In this document: piece by piece, positions 14,456 to 27,326 of the stretch | Layout of the letters: every line of letters starts with the position of its first letter | How positions within the stretch are numbered: the first letter of the stretch is position 1 | NCBI GenBank assembly: GCA_920105625.2 | Contig: OV050033.1 | Coordinates: 54,394,780 to 54,458,779 of the forward strand | DNA: 64,000 bases | Direction of reading: 5' to 3' | DNA from: Clusia tigrina | Lineage: Eukaryota > Arthropoda > Insecta > Diptera > Clusiidae | Position numbers and translations under genes: made by a program | The notes under the pieces: model-generated | What the model saw: only the letters and a program-made list of their open reading frames with translations | The model's database searches: none | Told to the model about the DNA's origin: nothing

Positions 14456-15150
14456 GCAGAGGCAGGTAGGTAGGTAGGTAGGTAAGGCGGCCACCCGAAA
14501 AGGGAGCACTTAGGCCAACATTGACCCTTTGTGATACCGCAAGAGACAACAGGTTCCATTCCTTGCAAAGGTCCAGCCAGATGGAGCTAATCTTTTTTTT
14601 TGAGATATCTCCCAAGGAGTCCAAAAATTAGTCGCCTAGGAAAGTGCGCCTCCTTCTGGACAAAGCTGGACACGTGCACAACAGGTGAGCAATGGACTCT
14701 TCCTCCTCCTCGTCCATGCAACTCCTGCAGAAGTCGTTAGAGGCGATCCCAAGCCTACACCCGTGTGTACCTAGAGTCCAGTGTCCCGTTAGGACGCTAA
14801 TCACGGTACCTATGCTTTGTCTATTTAGAGCCAGTAGGTCCTTAGAGCGCTTGACATTTATCTCTGGCCAGGTTTTTCTAGCTATTTTACATCCTGAAAG
14901 TTCAGACCAGCGCCTGCCCGCTGTTCCTAAGGATATTGTATTTACTAAGAGCTTACATGTGGCAATAGGAATACCGAATTGCGACCTATCTGGTTCCATC
15001 GGTATGGTAGTATCCTCACGGGCAAGTTCATCCGCCTTGCAGTTCCCTGGAATATCTCTGTGACCGGGAACCCCGCACAGATGCAGACGGGTCTGCTTAG
15101 CTTTCTCGTCTAAAGATTTGCGGCAGCTCTTGACGGCTTTTGAGGTGATA
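14456..15150 (-). pseudogene. non-LTR retrotransposon 3' end (RNase H and C-terminal zinc knuckle)
   Basis: On the minus strand, a continuous frame from about 15147 to 14628 reads ...TRLHLCGVPGHRDIPG then NCKADELAR, the RNase H GHxxIxGNxxADxLAR signature with its Asp. It goes on to LTGHWTLGTHGCRLGI, CRSCMDEEEEESIAHLLC and CPALSRRRRTFLGD, the cysteine motif at the end of LINE ORF2. After the stop a frame-shifted tail (LDSLGDISKKK) suggests decay. A (TACC)n-like run at 14464-14484 marks the likely 3' UTR. The 5' part including reverse transcriptase is missing. Confidence 0.85.
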
Positions 15151-16791
15151 CTCTTCTATTCTAACTTCTGGTTATATGACATTTATATTTATATTGTGAT
15201 GACAATCAAACTAATGGTAGTCCGTGAGCACAATATCAGCAATTTTCTGATTGCCAACGTCACACTTTGGTATATGCATTATATACGCCGGCGGTGCTTC
15301 CTTCTCTGGTGATAACAATTGCCATCCTTCATTCAATTCCATCATTCGTTTAGAGGCCTGTTACGATAGGTTTTAAACGCTGTTTGCTGAAGACAATCTT
15401 TCTTAGAGTATATAATTATATAAAAGATCAATTTGTGCTGTCTCTTCTGTGATAAAAGTACTCACACTTTGCTTTGGGTTGATATGGTTCGGCAGCCGCA
15501 TCACCAAGAAAATTCTGATGCCATTTAGACCACCAGTTGGGTCGGTTAGGTGTAAATGATTCGTTGATATGTAAATGATTCAAAATATTTGTAGCGGAAG
15601 TAACTTTAATTGATCAACTAAACTGGGCCTAAACTAAAAAGGCGACAAGTTATTTGTTTTGTGTCTGCGACGTTACTATAAATATGGAACAACTATAAAT
15701 CTTTTAAGACCATATTAGAACATTGTGTTTGTTTACTTCGTTGCGAGCTCTTCTTACGGGCTTAGCAACCTTCGAACGATTAAAGGTCTCATAAACAATT
15801 TGCGTTCGTGTTCTTTTATTTGTGCTTTGTCTAAAGAAGTTCTTATGTTTTAAATAATTTATGTTTATAGCCACAGTGGATTGTTTAAATAGTGTAGAAC
15901 AGATGATTTTTCCAACATATGACAGAAATAGAATACTTATTATTGGAGGCGGTCATATAAAGCTTATGACTAACACCAAATAAATTATTATCTACACAAG
16001 AAACTAATAATAGACACGCCTCATGAATGTTTATGAAAAATGCCCTGACTCAATTCCATAAAATATTTATTTATTTATTTACTAAAATTTATATATCAAG
16101 TCTATAGTACTATAAAATTACTGAATCTGACGTAAATTAGTTGTAAACTTCCCCTACTTTAAAAAAGTCCACCAAATGTACGAAGCGAAGTGTTTTTTTT
16201 TATCGCCGAAAATTAAAACGTTGACGTCTCGGAACAAATTCAAATGGGTCCAGTTTATTAAAGGCTTAACTAGGTACTCGAGGAGTGCTAATACAAAGAA
16301 TGTAAGAATGATATGGCTGAGTCTTGGAATACCGAATATTTTGTGTTATTTACTAAAATTATGATCCAGTTGTAATAGAGATGAGTTGGAGAGATAACTA
16401 TATTATCTGAAATCACTGACCTAACCTGAGATTTTCATTCTGGAGTACGAGTAATCAGATTGTTGTTTAAATCATGTTTTAAAGCCCGATATACCGGATA
16501 CTAAACATATAGCAAAATATATAGCTCTTTATGATAATGATGATGGTTGTGAGGAGACAAACTCCAGCAGAAGGAAGAAGTATCAAAACTTTGATACGAT
16601 AGTTGATTTTTCCCCATATCCTCAGAGGTTCTCAGAATGATTAATAAATTATTAGTATAAGAAAGAAAAGTATTATAAAAGAAAAAAGAAAGAATAAGAG
16701 AAATTAAATTAATAGAATTATTATATAATTTATAGATTGATATTGCATTCACTATAATATATTAATATTTGTCATAAGTAGATTCTTCAGG

Positions 16792-16795
<4 letters not shown>
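15151..16795. other. noncoding, no gene seen
   Basis: AT-rich unique sequence between two LINE fragments. No supported features. Confidence 0.45.

Positions 16796-16843
<48 letters not shown>
16796..16843. repeat. (TA)n microsatellite
   Basis: About 24 uninterrupted TA dinucleotides. Confidence 0.95.
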
Positions 16844-16927
16844 CAAAGAATATATATTTTTAACATGGCAAGATATATGAGAGACCATTGAGACAATTTA
16901 TATCGGTGGTGCTCCAAACCATGACTA

Positions 16928-17184
16928 GCATTTTTTTTTTATTTTTTTTTTATTGGTTCGGAGGTGGAAATCTGCAAACAGACACTGGGCACTCTCGCAC
17001 CAGTAGTGTGGGGCTCTTACCCACTAAAACCACCTCCTCAGACGCCTCCCAGACGGTACATAGCCGTTAAGCAAAACTTCGTCTGGGAGTGGGTTGGTCA
17101 ACGGACCCCTCCTATTGATTCCCTGAACGTCGCCGCCGAGGTGTCACACACCACGTCCCATTTCTCCGGGCACTCGAGCATATA
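16928..17184 (-). mobile_element. second, shorter copy of the same LINE 3' end
   Basis: It is nearly identical to 17382-17675 in the same orientation, with its own poly-T run on the + strand. It lacks an internal segment of about 35 bp between two GCC microhomologies, and ends within the ...GCACTCGAGCATATAG sequence. No clear target-site duplication was found. Confidence 0.8.
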
Positions 17185-17367
17185 GAACCGCATAGAGACG
17201 ATATAGAGCCACATAGAGACGATATAGAGCCACGTAAAGACTATATAGAGCCACTTAGAGACTATATACTGACGAAGAGTCTGTTCAAAAAGAACATAGA
17301 GTCTTAGAAAAACGATATATTGTCTTAGAAAAGCGATATAGAGTCTTACAAAGATGATACAGTGGCT
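17185..17367. repeat. degenerate minisatellite (CATAGAGACGATATAGAGCC)
   Basis: About eight units of roughly 20-22 nt. Related units continue after the LINE insertion (17919-17985), showing that the LINE landed inside the array. Confidence 0.75.
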
Positions 17368-17381
17368 TATGAAGACCATAT

Positions 17382-17904
17382 TTTTTTTTATTTATTTTTT
17401 TTTTATTGGTTCGGAGGTGGAAATCTGCAAACAGACACTGGGCACTCTCGCACCAGTAGTGTGGGGCTCTTACCCACTAAAACCACTTCCTCAGACGCCT
17501 CCCAGACGGTACATAGCCGTTAAGCAAAACTTCGTCTGGGAGTGGGTTGGTCAACGGACCCCTCCTATTGATTCCCTGAACGTCGCCACCACTCCAAGTG
17601 GCGGAGGTCTGGCATAATTGCGGCCGAGGTGTCACACACCACGTCCCATTTCTCCGGGCACTCGAGCATATAGTGCACGAGGTTGTCCGATGTCACAGGT
17701 TCTCCGCAGACTCTTTGCAGTACCGCTCTGGCACCGCTGTGTCGTGGACATGAAAAAAGGACATGTTCCACGTCCTCGGGCTCCGTGCCTCCACAATTAT
17801 CGCAGCAGGGGGATTCCTCCAGCCGGAATCTGTGTAGGAAACCTCCGTGCCCGGTCAGCAGCTGTGTGACGTGATAGTTCACCTCGCCATGCGACCTATC
17901 CACA
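17382..17904 (-). mobile_element. 5'-truncated R1-like LINE with 14-bp target-site duplication
   Basis: TATGAAGACCATAT occurs at 17368-17381 and again at 17905-17918, directly flanking the element. On the minus strand a poly-A tail (poly-T on +, 17381-17404) marks the 3' end. The frame 17903-17565 reads NYHVTQLLTGHGGFLHRFRL, CCDNCGGTEPEDVEHVLFSC and PRHSGARAVLQRVCG, the C-terminal end of a LINE ORF2. Only about 520 bp were inserted, into a pre-existing AGAGACGATATAG-type minisatellite. Confidence 0.9.
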
Positions 17905-17985
17905 TATGAAGACCATATAGAATTTAATATATACCATATAGACTCTGATATAGACTGTATAGAGTCTTATAGAGACGATATATGT

Positions 17986-19346
17986 AATGTAAACTCGACG
18001 GTTTTTAAAACTATGTTTATGGAGACGCTGAATTCTACGAAATTATCTTTTAGAAGGACAGTACAGAACACAAAGGCAGTATCCAGGAAAACAGGAGAAT
18101 AACTGTTAGAAAATATTTCTTGCATTGTTTGGCTCGAATGCTTTTCTGCACTATGGCTAAATCAGCGCTGACAACTCACTTCCCTGTTATAAATTTTCAG
18201 AGAATTCAGAAACAAATTACTTCTTCGGTAGTCGCACATAATTGCACGAAGTTTTGCTTTCCTCCACTTGGCTGTGGAGTTTCTGCTAAATTTACATTCT
18301 CAGTATACTAAACAACCTCATATCTGTCGGTCCCCTTGAAGCACAACTTCTCCAGCATTCTTTGCGCTTTAAAAATTTTTGCAGTTAATTACCAAAATCA
18401 GGAGAAAACAGCACCCGCTCAGCTTGCTGCTACACAGCATCCTCATTTTCGAAACACTTTCTTCAAGTGCCACTTCTAGGCACTTTTCACTTTCTAAGAC
18501 GCTTTTCTCCCTGATTCTCTCTCCACCCACCCACACACACACACACTCCACTTCATTCACTTTTACGCTTTTCACGAAATCTTAGCCAAATTAATGACGA
18601 CATCGCATCCAGATTCTCCGCTTCCATTTGGCTTGAGTTACTGTTTCCATTCAGCTTCTCTAGCGGTTCCCTTTTGTTTTGGCCCAGCATATTGTTCGGT
18701 GTTTTGTTACGTGATTAATTGGTTTGTTTTGTTTCTGAGAACAAAGTACCTTCAGCATAAGGAAAAGAATATTACATCAATGCTATTTGCATAAATTTGC
18801 TTTCTGTGCTGTTTTGATAAATATTAATTAGGCATGAAATCGGAGATTTTAGCTTAGTGAACGCGAATACGTGTGGGCGGAGCACAAAAGGCAAGAGGCA
18901 ACTCTAGTGTAGTAGAAACGCTGCAAAAGCTTTAAATTCAGCAAATTTGTGTATGCTAATTATGTAAAAGACTTGTAGAAGTGTAGTTGAATGTTGGTAC
19001 AAGTACTCTTCATGTAAATCATTTTGTTTTGTTTTATGCTCAACATAACCTAACATGGAGTATTGTCATATCTATAGTAACTTTCAGGAAAGTTACCAAA
19101 ACCTGGAACTTACTTGATACAAAACTCCTCGTGAACTTGATACTTCAATACAATTTTTAGAACACTTTTTGATTTATTTATATTCATATACAAATGTACT
19201 AAAAATCTTCGCACATAAACTTAAAAAGTTGAGTACTTGATGCTGGAACCCTAAATTTATTACTACTAATGTTAGTAAACAAATCTTCCTTATTATTCAA
19301 TTCAATGAATTATTTACTCATGTTTTCTTCTTTGTTGTCATTGTAG
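17986..19346. other. noncoding sequence upstream of the first visible taiman exon
   Basis: A (CA)n run lies at 18533-18544. The upstream coding exon that must supply two bases to the first codon was not found here with confidence, so this is probably intron. It ends in a normal acceptor, ttgtag. Confidence 0.5.
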
Positions 19347-20010
19347 GCTTGGCCCATGTGACTTACCAGATCATTGGGCAACAAACAGCAACAACAACAA
19401 CAGTAACAGCAACAACAACAACGTCCGCCACATCAACAATAACAATAACAACTCAACCGCCTCGCAATTATCAGCGTCATCAACCACTTCCACCTCCATT
19501 ACAGCAACCATCTGCAACCTGCCACGCTCTTCGCCGGCCGCTGCAACAGCTGCCGTTTCAGTTTCTACCGCTGGTGGTAGCGTGGTAACAGCTTCATTAG
19601 TGGGTCTCTCGCCGGTACCGGGTAACGCCCCCCTCTCTGGCGGAGGGGGCATAGCAGCTGCGGGTGCTGCTGTTGCTGCAACCGGTTTATTTGTTGGCGG
19701 TAGTGCCAGTGGACTCTTTCATAGTAATATTATTAATCACAATAGCAACATAACTGCCTTACAACACCAACAACTGCAACATCAACAACAACAACAACAA
19801 CAGCAACACAATTCTATATTTAATAATAACAATACGATTATTTTGAACACCAACAATAACAACTTAACAATACAACAACACAAAGCTGTTAGCATAGCAG
19901 CCGCATTGCAACGCTCTGTCATTATGAATGCGGTGGCTTCACCGATCTCAGCCAATTCAGCGACGTCGAATCGGAAAATAAGGAGGAAAACTGATGCAAA
20001 GGCCAATTTG
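19347..20010 (+). CDS. tai: taiman exon: low-complexity N terminus
   Basis: Acceptor ttgtag precedes 19347 and donor gtaagt follows 20010. The first base completes a split codon, then 221 codons follow (visible residues 1-221). The frame begins LGPCDLPDHW and runs through N/S runs, a Ser/Thr/Ala stretch, a Gly/Ala block and a polyglutamine run around 19777-19806. It ends in a basic, NLS-like segment KIRRKTDAKANL just before the bHLH. The opening LGPC-LP sequence and the basic end match my memory of fly Tai. There is no ATG near the 5' end in this frame, so translation starts upstream. A second open frame beginning at 19349 is a shadow. The exon ends in phase 0. Confidence 0.85.
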
Positions 20011-23000
20011 GTAAGTGTAAGTGTTGTTGTGTTAACAATCATTTGTACTAAAACCATACTAAAACCATACTAAAACCATACTAAAACCATGCTTAAATAT
20101 GTTCTTCTTATTAAATTCTTCATTCCACATTCTGTTCTGTTGGAAATAATATTATAAATAATTAGTTAGAATTATTTGTACTAAAACCATACTAAAACCG
20201 TACTAAAACAGTGCTAGAATATGTTCTTCATATTAAATTTTTCATTTTACATTCTGTTTTATTCGAATTAGTATAAATATTCATTTACGATAAATATCTT
20301 TATAGAATTTGTGAATGTTCTAAATAAAGACATATATATTAACTGATTTTCTATGTACTAATTACTTAGATACTCGTGTGTTTTGCCCAATCAACACTGT
20401 TGTGCTTTATTTCACAATTCCTATAATTATTTAGATTATTATTCTTAGTACTAAAACTGCGCCTACAATATATTTAATGTTCTAAAACTACGTTTGCTTA
20501 ATTAAACAGAATTTCTTTTGCATTCTGCCATTTCATTATTTGTACTAAAAATAAGTATTTCATTTTTATTGCAGCCACAATCACAAATAAACAAATGCAA
20601 CAATGAAAAACGTCGTCGTGAATTGGAAAACAATTATATTGAACAGCTCTCGGAGTTTTTGCAGCTTAACAAGCGCGGGGATATGACCTCAACGAAACCA
20701 GATAAGGCGGCAATTTTAAATCAAGTGGTTAAAACGGTGAGCAAATGTGTAATAAATCCATTTAACAACTTAATATCTTTAACTAAAGTTAACAAAATAT
20801 TATACGCAATGCTCATGTTAAATTGCGTTTTAGTACAGCATTTTTATAGCAAAGGTAGTCAAACAAAATTAAGAGGCAGTAATAAAATAAATTTAGGGAA
20901 AACTGGGTCTTTATTCCTGTATATTAATCTTTTTAGTACATAATTTAATGCATAATATAAGTGTAAACTCACTTTAGACAAATATATTAAGCATATGACA
21001 AGTCTAAATCAGGGCTCTATAGAGAACTTACCTTACAAATGTAGTTATGGATAGGAAATGTGGGTTTTTATTAGTGTATAGTGATATTTTTAGTACATCA
21101 ATTTAATGCATAATAGAAGTGTAAAGTTTCATTAGACATATTATGCATATTACAAATCGAAATCAGGGCTCTATAGAAGATTTATCTTCAAAATGCAGTA
21201 ATGGATTGGAAATCTAGTTCTTTGTTAGTGTGTAGTGATCTTTTAGTACATCAATTTAATGCATAATAGAAGTGTAAACTTACTTTAAACATATTTAATC
21301 ATATGACAAGTCCAAATCTGGGCTCTATAGAGGACTTACCCTAAAAATGTACATACGAGTATGGATAGGAAATCTGGATCTTTATTACTGTATAGTGATA
21401 TTTTTAGTACATAAATTGAATGCATAATAAAAGTATAAACCTTCATTAGATATATTATGCATATTACAAGTCGAAATCAGCGATCCATTAACTTGAATTC
21501 GTTCAAAAAATATGGTCTGCAAATTAAGAAAATGATTTTTTAGTACAAAACTTCTCCGTAATAAATTCAAAGACTCATATTACAAAATTTTGAGCACGAA
21601 ACCGAAAAACTATATTAATTTTTATTTGTGAAAGAAGCTTCTTCATAAATTTTTTGGTAAACAATTTTATTATGCTGCATATACCACGTTTTTAGTAATC
21701 GATTTTCTCATGAAGCAAAAATATGGAAATAAATTTAGTCAACTACTAAAATAGAAAAAAAAATAATGTTTTTTTCAAAATTAGTACTGTGAATTAATCC
21801 AAACGACTGTAAATTATTTAGTAAATATTTAGTGCATCAATTGTTGGTAGACTGAAAGACTTTTCGTATATGGGAAGCAAAGTAAACAGTATTTGGAATA
21901 TATATGCTTAGAAAATATGTACTAAAAAGTAGCCCATATTTTTAGCACATGATTTATAGTACATACTGCCTTTCACAAAATATTTTTCAGGCAACGTAAA
22001 GAAAATCAAGATTTAATTAGCTCAGGTTTTCTAAAATATAAAGGAATATTATGCGTTGAAACATAAAATTTTAGTACATGATTGATTTCTGTATTACAAT
22101 TTGGTCTCAATATTTCTTTCGTATATATATATAAATGCCATTTGCAGTTGATTGGTATAAAATTTCGTTTGAGAATCAGTACTAAATTTATTGAGTAGGC
22201 ATCTTTTGCAAGCATCATTTTAGAATTAATCGTCTCGTGCTTGGAGACCTGCTTCTGCGGTGATCCTCCGGGCTACCCCACTTCTAATCAGCTTAATACT
22301 TACTCAGTACTTACTCAGTTCTTACTCAATACTTACTCAGTATATGCTCAGTACTTCCTCAGTACTTACACGAGTTCTTACTTAGCAGAGACGGAGTAGT
22401 AAGATTCGTGGCTCTACGTGATGAAATATTCCAATTTTATTTCGCCAAAGTTCCAGTGAGAATAAGGACTAAAAACTAGTGGGCGACTATCTTAATCCTC
22501 TTAGCGATATTTTCTTCTACTTTTTTGTTTGTCATTGTTATCTTCTAGTAATGGAAAATTTCGTATTGTGTGCTAAAATTCAATTAGGCAACCCAATTAG
22601 TTGTCATTTGCTTGTACATTCTTAATCAGCGCTGTCCAATGCGCCTCAAATTCCAATTTTGTAGTTAAACGTTGCAATTTTTTCCTACCACCCCCACGCC
22701 CCTCTCCACATACACCATTAAAAAGAATCAACATGGAATTGTTGTTTTAGGGCTTAAATCGCCTGTTGCTTTTTTCGCCAAACCCAATCAGCAACAGCAC
22801 CGCCGCCTACGCTTTTGATTGACCACATATGGTCACGAGTGGGACAGGGGGTGGTGGCCAGCAGCAGCAGCGGCAGCGGCAGTGGCAGCACTCACAGCCA
22901 CCTCCAGCGTACGAGCACTAGCGTCACACAGAGCGCCGTTGTGTTGTGTTGCGTTGCAATGACATTTTCATTAATTCGTTTTGCGCCGCTGCCTGACGGC

Positions 23001-26000
23001 CTGCCCGCCCCTTCCGACAGCCTCGCCGTGCCACTAAAGGGAACTAAGTAAATTTAATTATCTTGCGGATTACAAGTGAATTGTATTTTTTTGTGTCTTT
23101 GTTTCTTTTATACAATTTTTTCCCTGGCTCGGCTGGGGTTGTGCCTCGTATGCTCGTGCATGGCGTGTTGGTGTGGCCGGTGGCCCACTACTCGGGAACT
23201 TATTTGCTTTGTTTAATTCCGAACTCTTGTTGCGATGCATTTGGTTTGTGTTTTATTTTATTTTCGATTTATTTTCTCTTTTAAATCAATTTATTTATTA
23301 TTTATGCCCCAGGTTAGTTGGGGAGCAGAAGGTCCCCATTGGCGTGATTGCTGCAAACGTGGAAACACTTGATTGAAATTTGTTTCGAACGTTATTTGCT
23401 TTTTATTAGTGACGTTGGCAGTTGTAGTGAGTGCTTTTAATTTTATTTAAATTGGCGTTTCTTTTTCAACATTTTAATAATTATATTTTCTGACATGTTT
23501 GCAAAATGTTTTGGAGCCACGGATCCACATCACGTCAGCGTTTGCTTTCAAGTGCAAACATGCGTAAACTTAATTAACATAGCGAACTAACTAACGCAAA
23601 TAATAATTAATAAATAACCGAAAGACAAACAAAACAGAAAATACAAGTAGGAAAGTAGTTGTATGTGACAACAGCGACTTTAGCAGTGACCTACACAGAG
23701 ACTCCAGTTATCACACTTTTCAGTTTGAAAATCCAACACTATAAACAATTAAATAGTGTATGGAACATGACTTTCAGTAACTAAAGCCTCAAAGATAGAG
23801 AAGAAAAATATAAATGCTTGAGAATAACAGGGTCTGAACGGGAGTGGGAGCTACAATATATAAGTCTGGAGGGGCTAATACCAAACACCACAGAGAGAAA
23901 ACCGTCGGATAATTATCGTGAAAAAAGTCTGCTTTATTTGCTGATAATTGTAATGAAAATAATTCTGCTTTATGTGCTGATAATTATGATGATAACTGCT
24001 CTGATTTATTGGATACTGAAGGGTACTAAAATCTAACACTTTCGACAGTTATAGTAATTATTATATTCAGTCGCTGAAGTGTACTAAAAACTGAATATTC
24101 TTGTATTCACAGTTGAGGTATTCCCCCTTTAGTGTGAGGTCATACTCAGTTATCATTGACTTTTCTGATTACTAAAATTTAGCATTTTCGACAGTTAAAT
24201 TATTGATCACAAGAAGATTATATTCAGTCGCCGAAGTGTACTCAAAACTGAGCATTGTCGTGATCACAGTTCACTTATGTGATTACTGAAATGTGTTTAG
24301 AATCACTCCTTGCTTGACAGTCATCATTGACTTATTGGATTACTGAAATGTACTAAGACTTAGCATTGTCGAATTCTCACTGGAGAGGACTTTCTGCGAC
24401 TCGTGATTGAATGATGGACTAGGTATGTGGTCACCAAAATGCAGTACATTTCAATTGGGGACCCACAAACATGAAATCCTGACACTTCTAATGACCAGAT
24501 ATGGAAACGAAAGTATTTGCCTCAGCTTTGAAGCTGAAAATGTAAACTTTTTAAGGTATATCCTTAAATTCATTTGTTGTACTAAAAAGTTTACCTTCAT
24601 AATGACACATTTTTAGTAGTTTAGCACACAGTTAAGGATATCTTTTATTAGTTGGGTGAGTGGGAATATTGTACACAGGTTTCAGTGGGAATATTGTACA
24701 CAGGGTTCTTATCGACTTATGTAATTATGAGCGTATTTGGGCAACTGATAGTCAACTGTATTTCTCAGTTTTTCATTTCATTTATTTAAGATAGTTAATT
24801 ACACGTGTGAGATCAATGATCTCAATCTCTTCTCATTCCAGTAACTATCAAGTTATTCCATTTAATAAATGATACTGAGCTCTTTTTAGTTATACATTCG
24901 TTCCTTCAGGTTTCTTCACATTTATTCGTTCAGACTAAAATAATACAAATTTATAATCCTGCCAGGGGATTGGTCTCCAAAATGGTTCTTTCTATTAAAT
25001 CCTTTTCTCTTCGAGTTGAAGGCCTCTGTAGCTAGTACTCATTCCCCCAACACCTTGCCCTCATAATTAATTATCGTGTAAGATATAATAATAAAAATAA
25101 TAATAATACATTCCTTCAGACTAAAATACTAAATTATAGGCAACGAACTTTGGTGTACTCTAACTTCAAAATTACACTAAAGTTCCTTCAACGTATTTTA
25201 CTGTCTAACTATAGCTACTTAATTCCCACCAATGTAGGCTTCTGTAAATTCCATCAGAGTTGATGCCACCTCTTTCAGAACTTTCAAGAAATTTCTTTGC
25301 GTGAAATGCAAATTCTGCGTCCTCACAAACGCGCACGTTCTTATATTACTTACATTAATTATGTAGGGTGTAGTTATGTAAATGAAACTAGAAATTAAAA
25401 TTCTTTCAAACTACATCACACCACTTCACGTTATACAATTTGCATCTTTATTAATTCAGTCTGCGTTACCGTCAGCGTCATTTTTATTTTTGGTTGCTCA
25501 TAATTGCCACCGAACTTTTTCAGCGTTTTGCTTTAACTTTTGCTTTTTCAATATGGCCAACTTAAATATTGGCAAAAATTAAAAAAAAAAAACAAATTAC
25601 ACTTTCATTTCTCTTGTTCCCATCCCACATTTTCAAATATTTACATAAATATTTTTTTCGGCATTTGAAATTTATTCATTGCTTACTTTTCATTTACTTC
25701 ATTTAACTGCGTGCGCAAGTAAAGCAATTTCATGTTTAGTCTGCATTTAGGCGCATTTTCTCACTCTCTCCTTCTATCTCCCTCTCTCTCCCTCTGTGTG
25801 TGTAAACTTATTTGCAATCTTAATAGAGAAGACTATATTTAGTTGACTCAACCTCATTTTGGCTTGTCACCACTTCGGTGACGTGCGAGCATGACTCGAA
25901 TTAATTTGTTTATTCCTACGGGAATTTCTGCTCGTATCTCAACAAAATTAAAACATAAAATGAAACATACGACAATAAATTAGAAAATTATACGTATATA

Positions 26001-27264
26001 TATGTGGAGGTGTGGCTCTTTATGCGTACGCGTGGATATGTGATGTGAACAGGTTTTACTCAACTTAAGATAAGATGTCCTGTGGCGTTGGTGGCAAGGA
26101 ATACAATTCTGAAAGGGAAGAGCAGGGCGAATTCTTTGACAAAAAAAAATGTACAGGGAATCGTTAAAATATGATAAAAGAGGTATGAGCAACGAGTTTG
26201 GTCTTTACTAGAAGTGGGGTAGGCCGGAGAACTGCCGAAGAAGGAGATCTCCAAGCACTCAGGCATAGATGTCCATTGCTCTATTCCTTGCAAAATTTAA
26301 TTTCCTAGTTTTGGTGTGTCGTGTGGAAGGTAACATTTCACTTACTCAGTGAGACAAGAGACCAGAAATAAAGCCAGGCAGGCATTTTTTTCTTATACAA
26401 GTTGATAGTGAATTTGCAACGAGATTTGTATTATAAAATGTTGTTGTTGGATTACACTAAAAATTATTGCTGTCTTCCAACCGCCACTTTAAATGTAATG
26501 CATACAAATTTAACACCTGACTCTTCTTCGCATCAGAATGTATACTCTTCGAATTAAGTAAGATAAAAAATAAGTTAAAGAAAGTCGTATTCGTATAAAG
26601 ACAAACCAAATAGTCAACAAGAATAAGTTTCAACAAAATGCTAAATAAAATCCCTCCCAATTCCCTCCTCCCAACAGCCCTCAATCCATAGCTAATGCTA
26701 GGATCCATAGCGAAACTTTCTATTTCTCACTAGAGAATTGTTCTTGAGCATTATTCGCCACACCTCTTTATCAGTCTGATTCACTTGCAGTCATTCTTAT
26801 CTTGTTCTTGAACTGTACGACCTGCATAAGCATCAACAGGAGTAGGATTCATAGCGAAACTTCCTCTTTTTTCACTAAAGAATTGTTCTTTATATATCTT
26901 GAAGATTATTCGCCACACCTCTCTCAATCAGTCTGATTCAGTTGCAGTCATTCTTATATTGTTCTTGAATTGTACGCCCAGCATAAGCATGTAAAGGTCT
27001 AGGATCCATAGCGAAACTTCCTATTTTCTCACTAGAGAATTGTTCTTGAGCATTGTTTGCCACACCTCTCAATCAGTCTGTTTCATTTGCATTCACTCTT
27101 ATCTTATTCTTCAATTGTACGGCCAGCATAAGCATCAGAAGGTCTACAGGGAATGTTTTTCGGATATTAATAACAAAACTAAGCAAGCCCAGAAAACTGT
27201 CGAGTTACAGAAGACAAGATTCTTTGTTAGTCTTGCAACAAAGAGTATTCCAGACATATATTTA

Positions 27265-27326
<62 letters not shown>

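Noticed and set aside
17098..17379. Minus-strand frame with repeated YIVxxWLYIV
   Set aside because: Translation of a minisatellite joined to the LINE fragment.
19349..19588. Open frame starting at TTG in the N-terminal exon
   Set aside because: The adjacent frame (LGPCDLP...) continues to the bHLH and fits both splice phases; this one ends in a stop.
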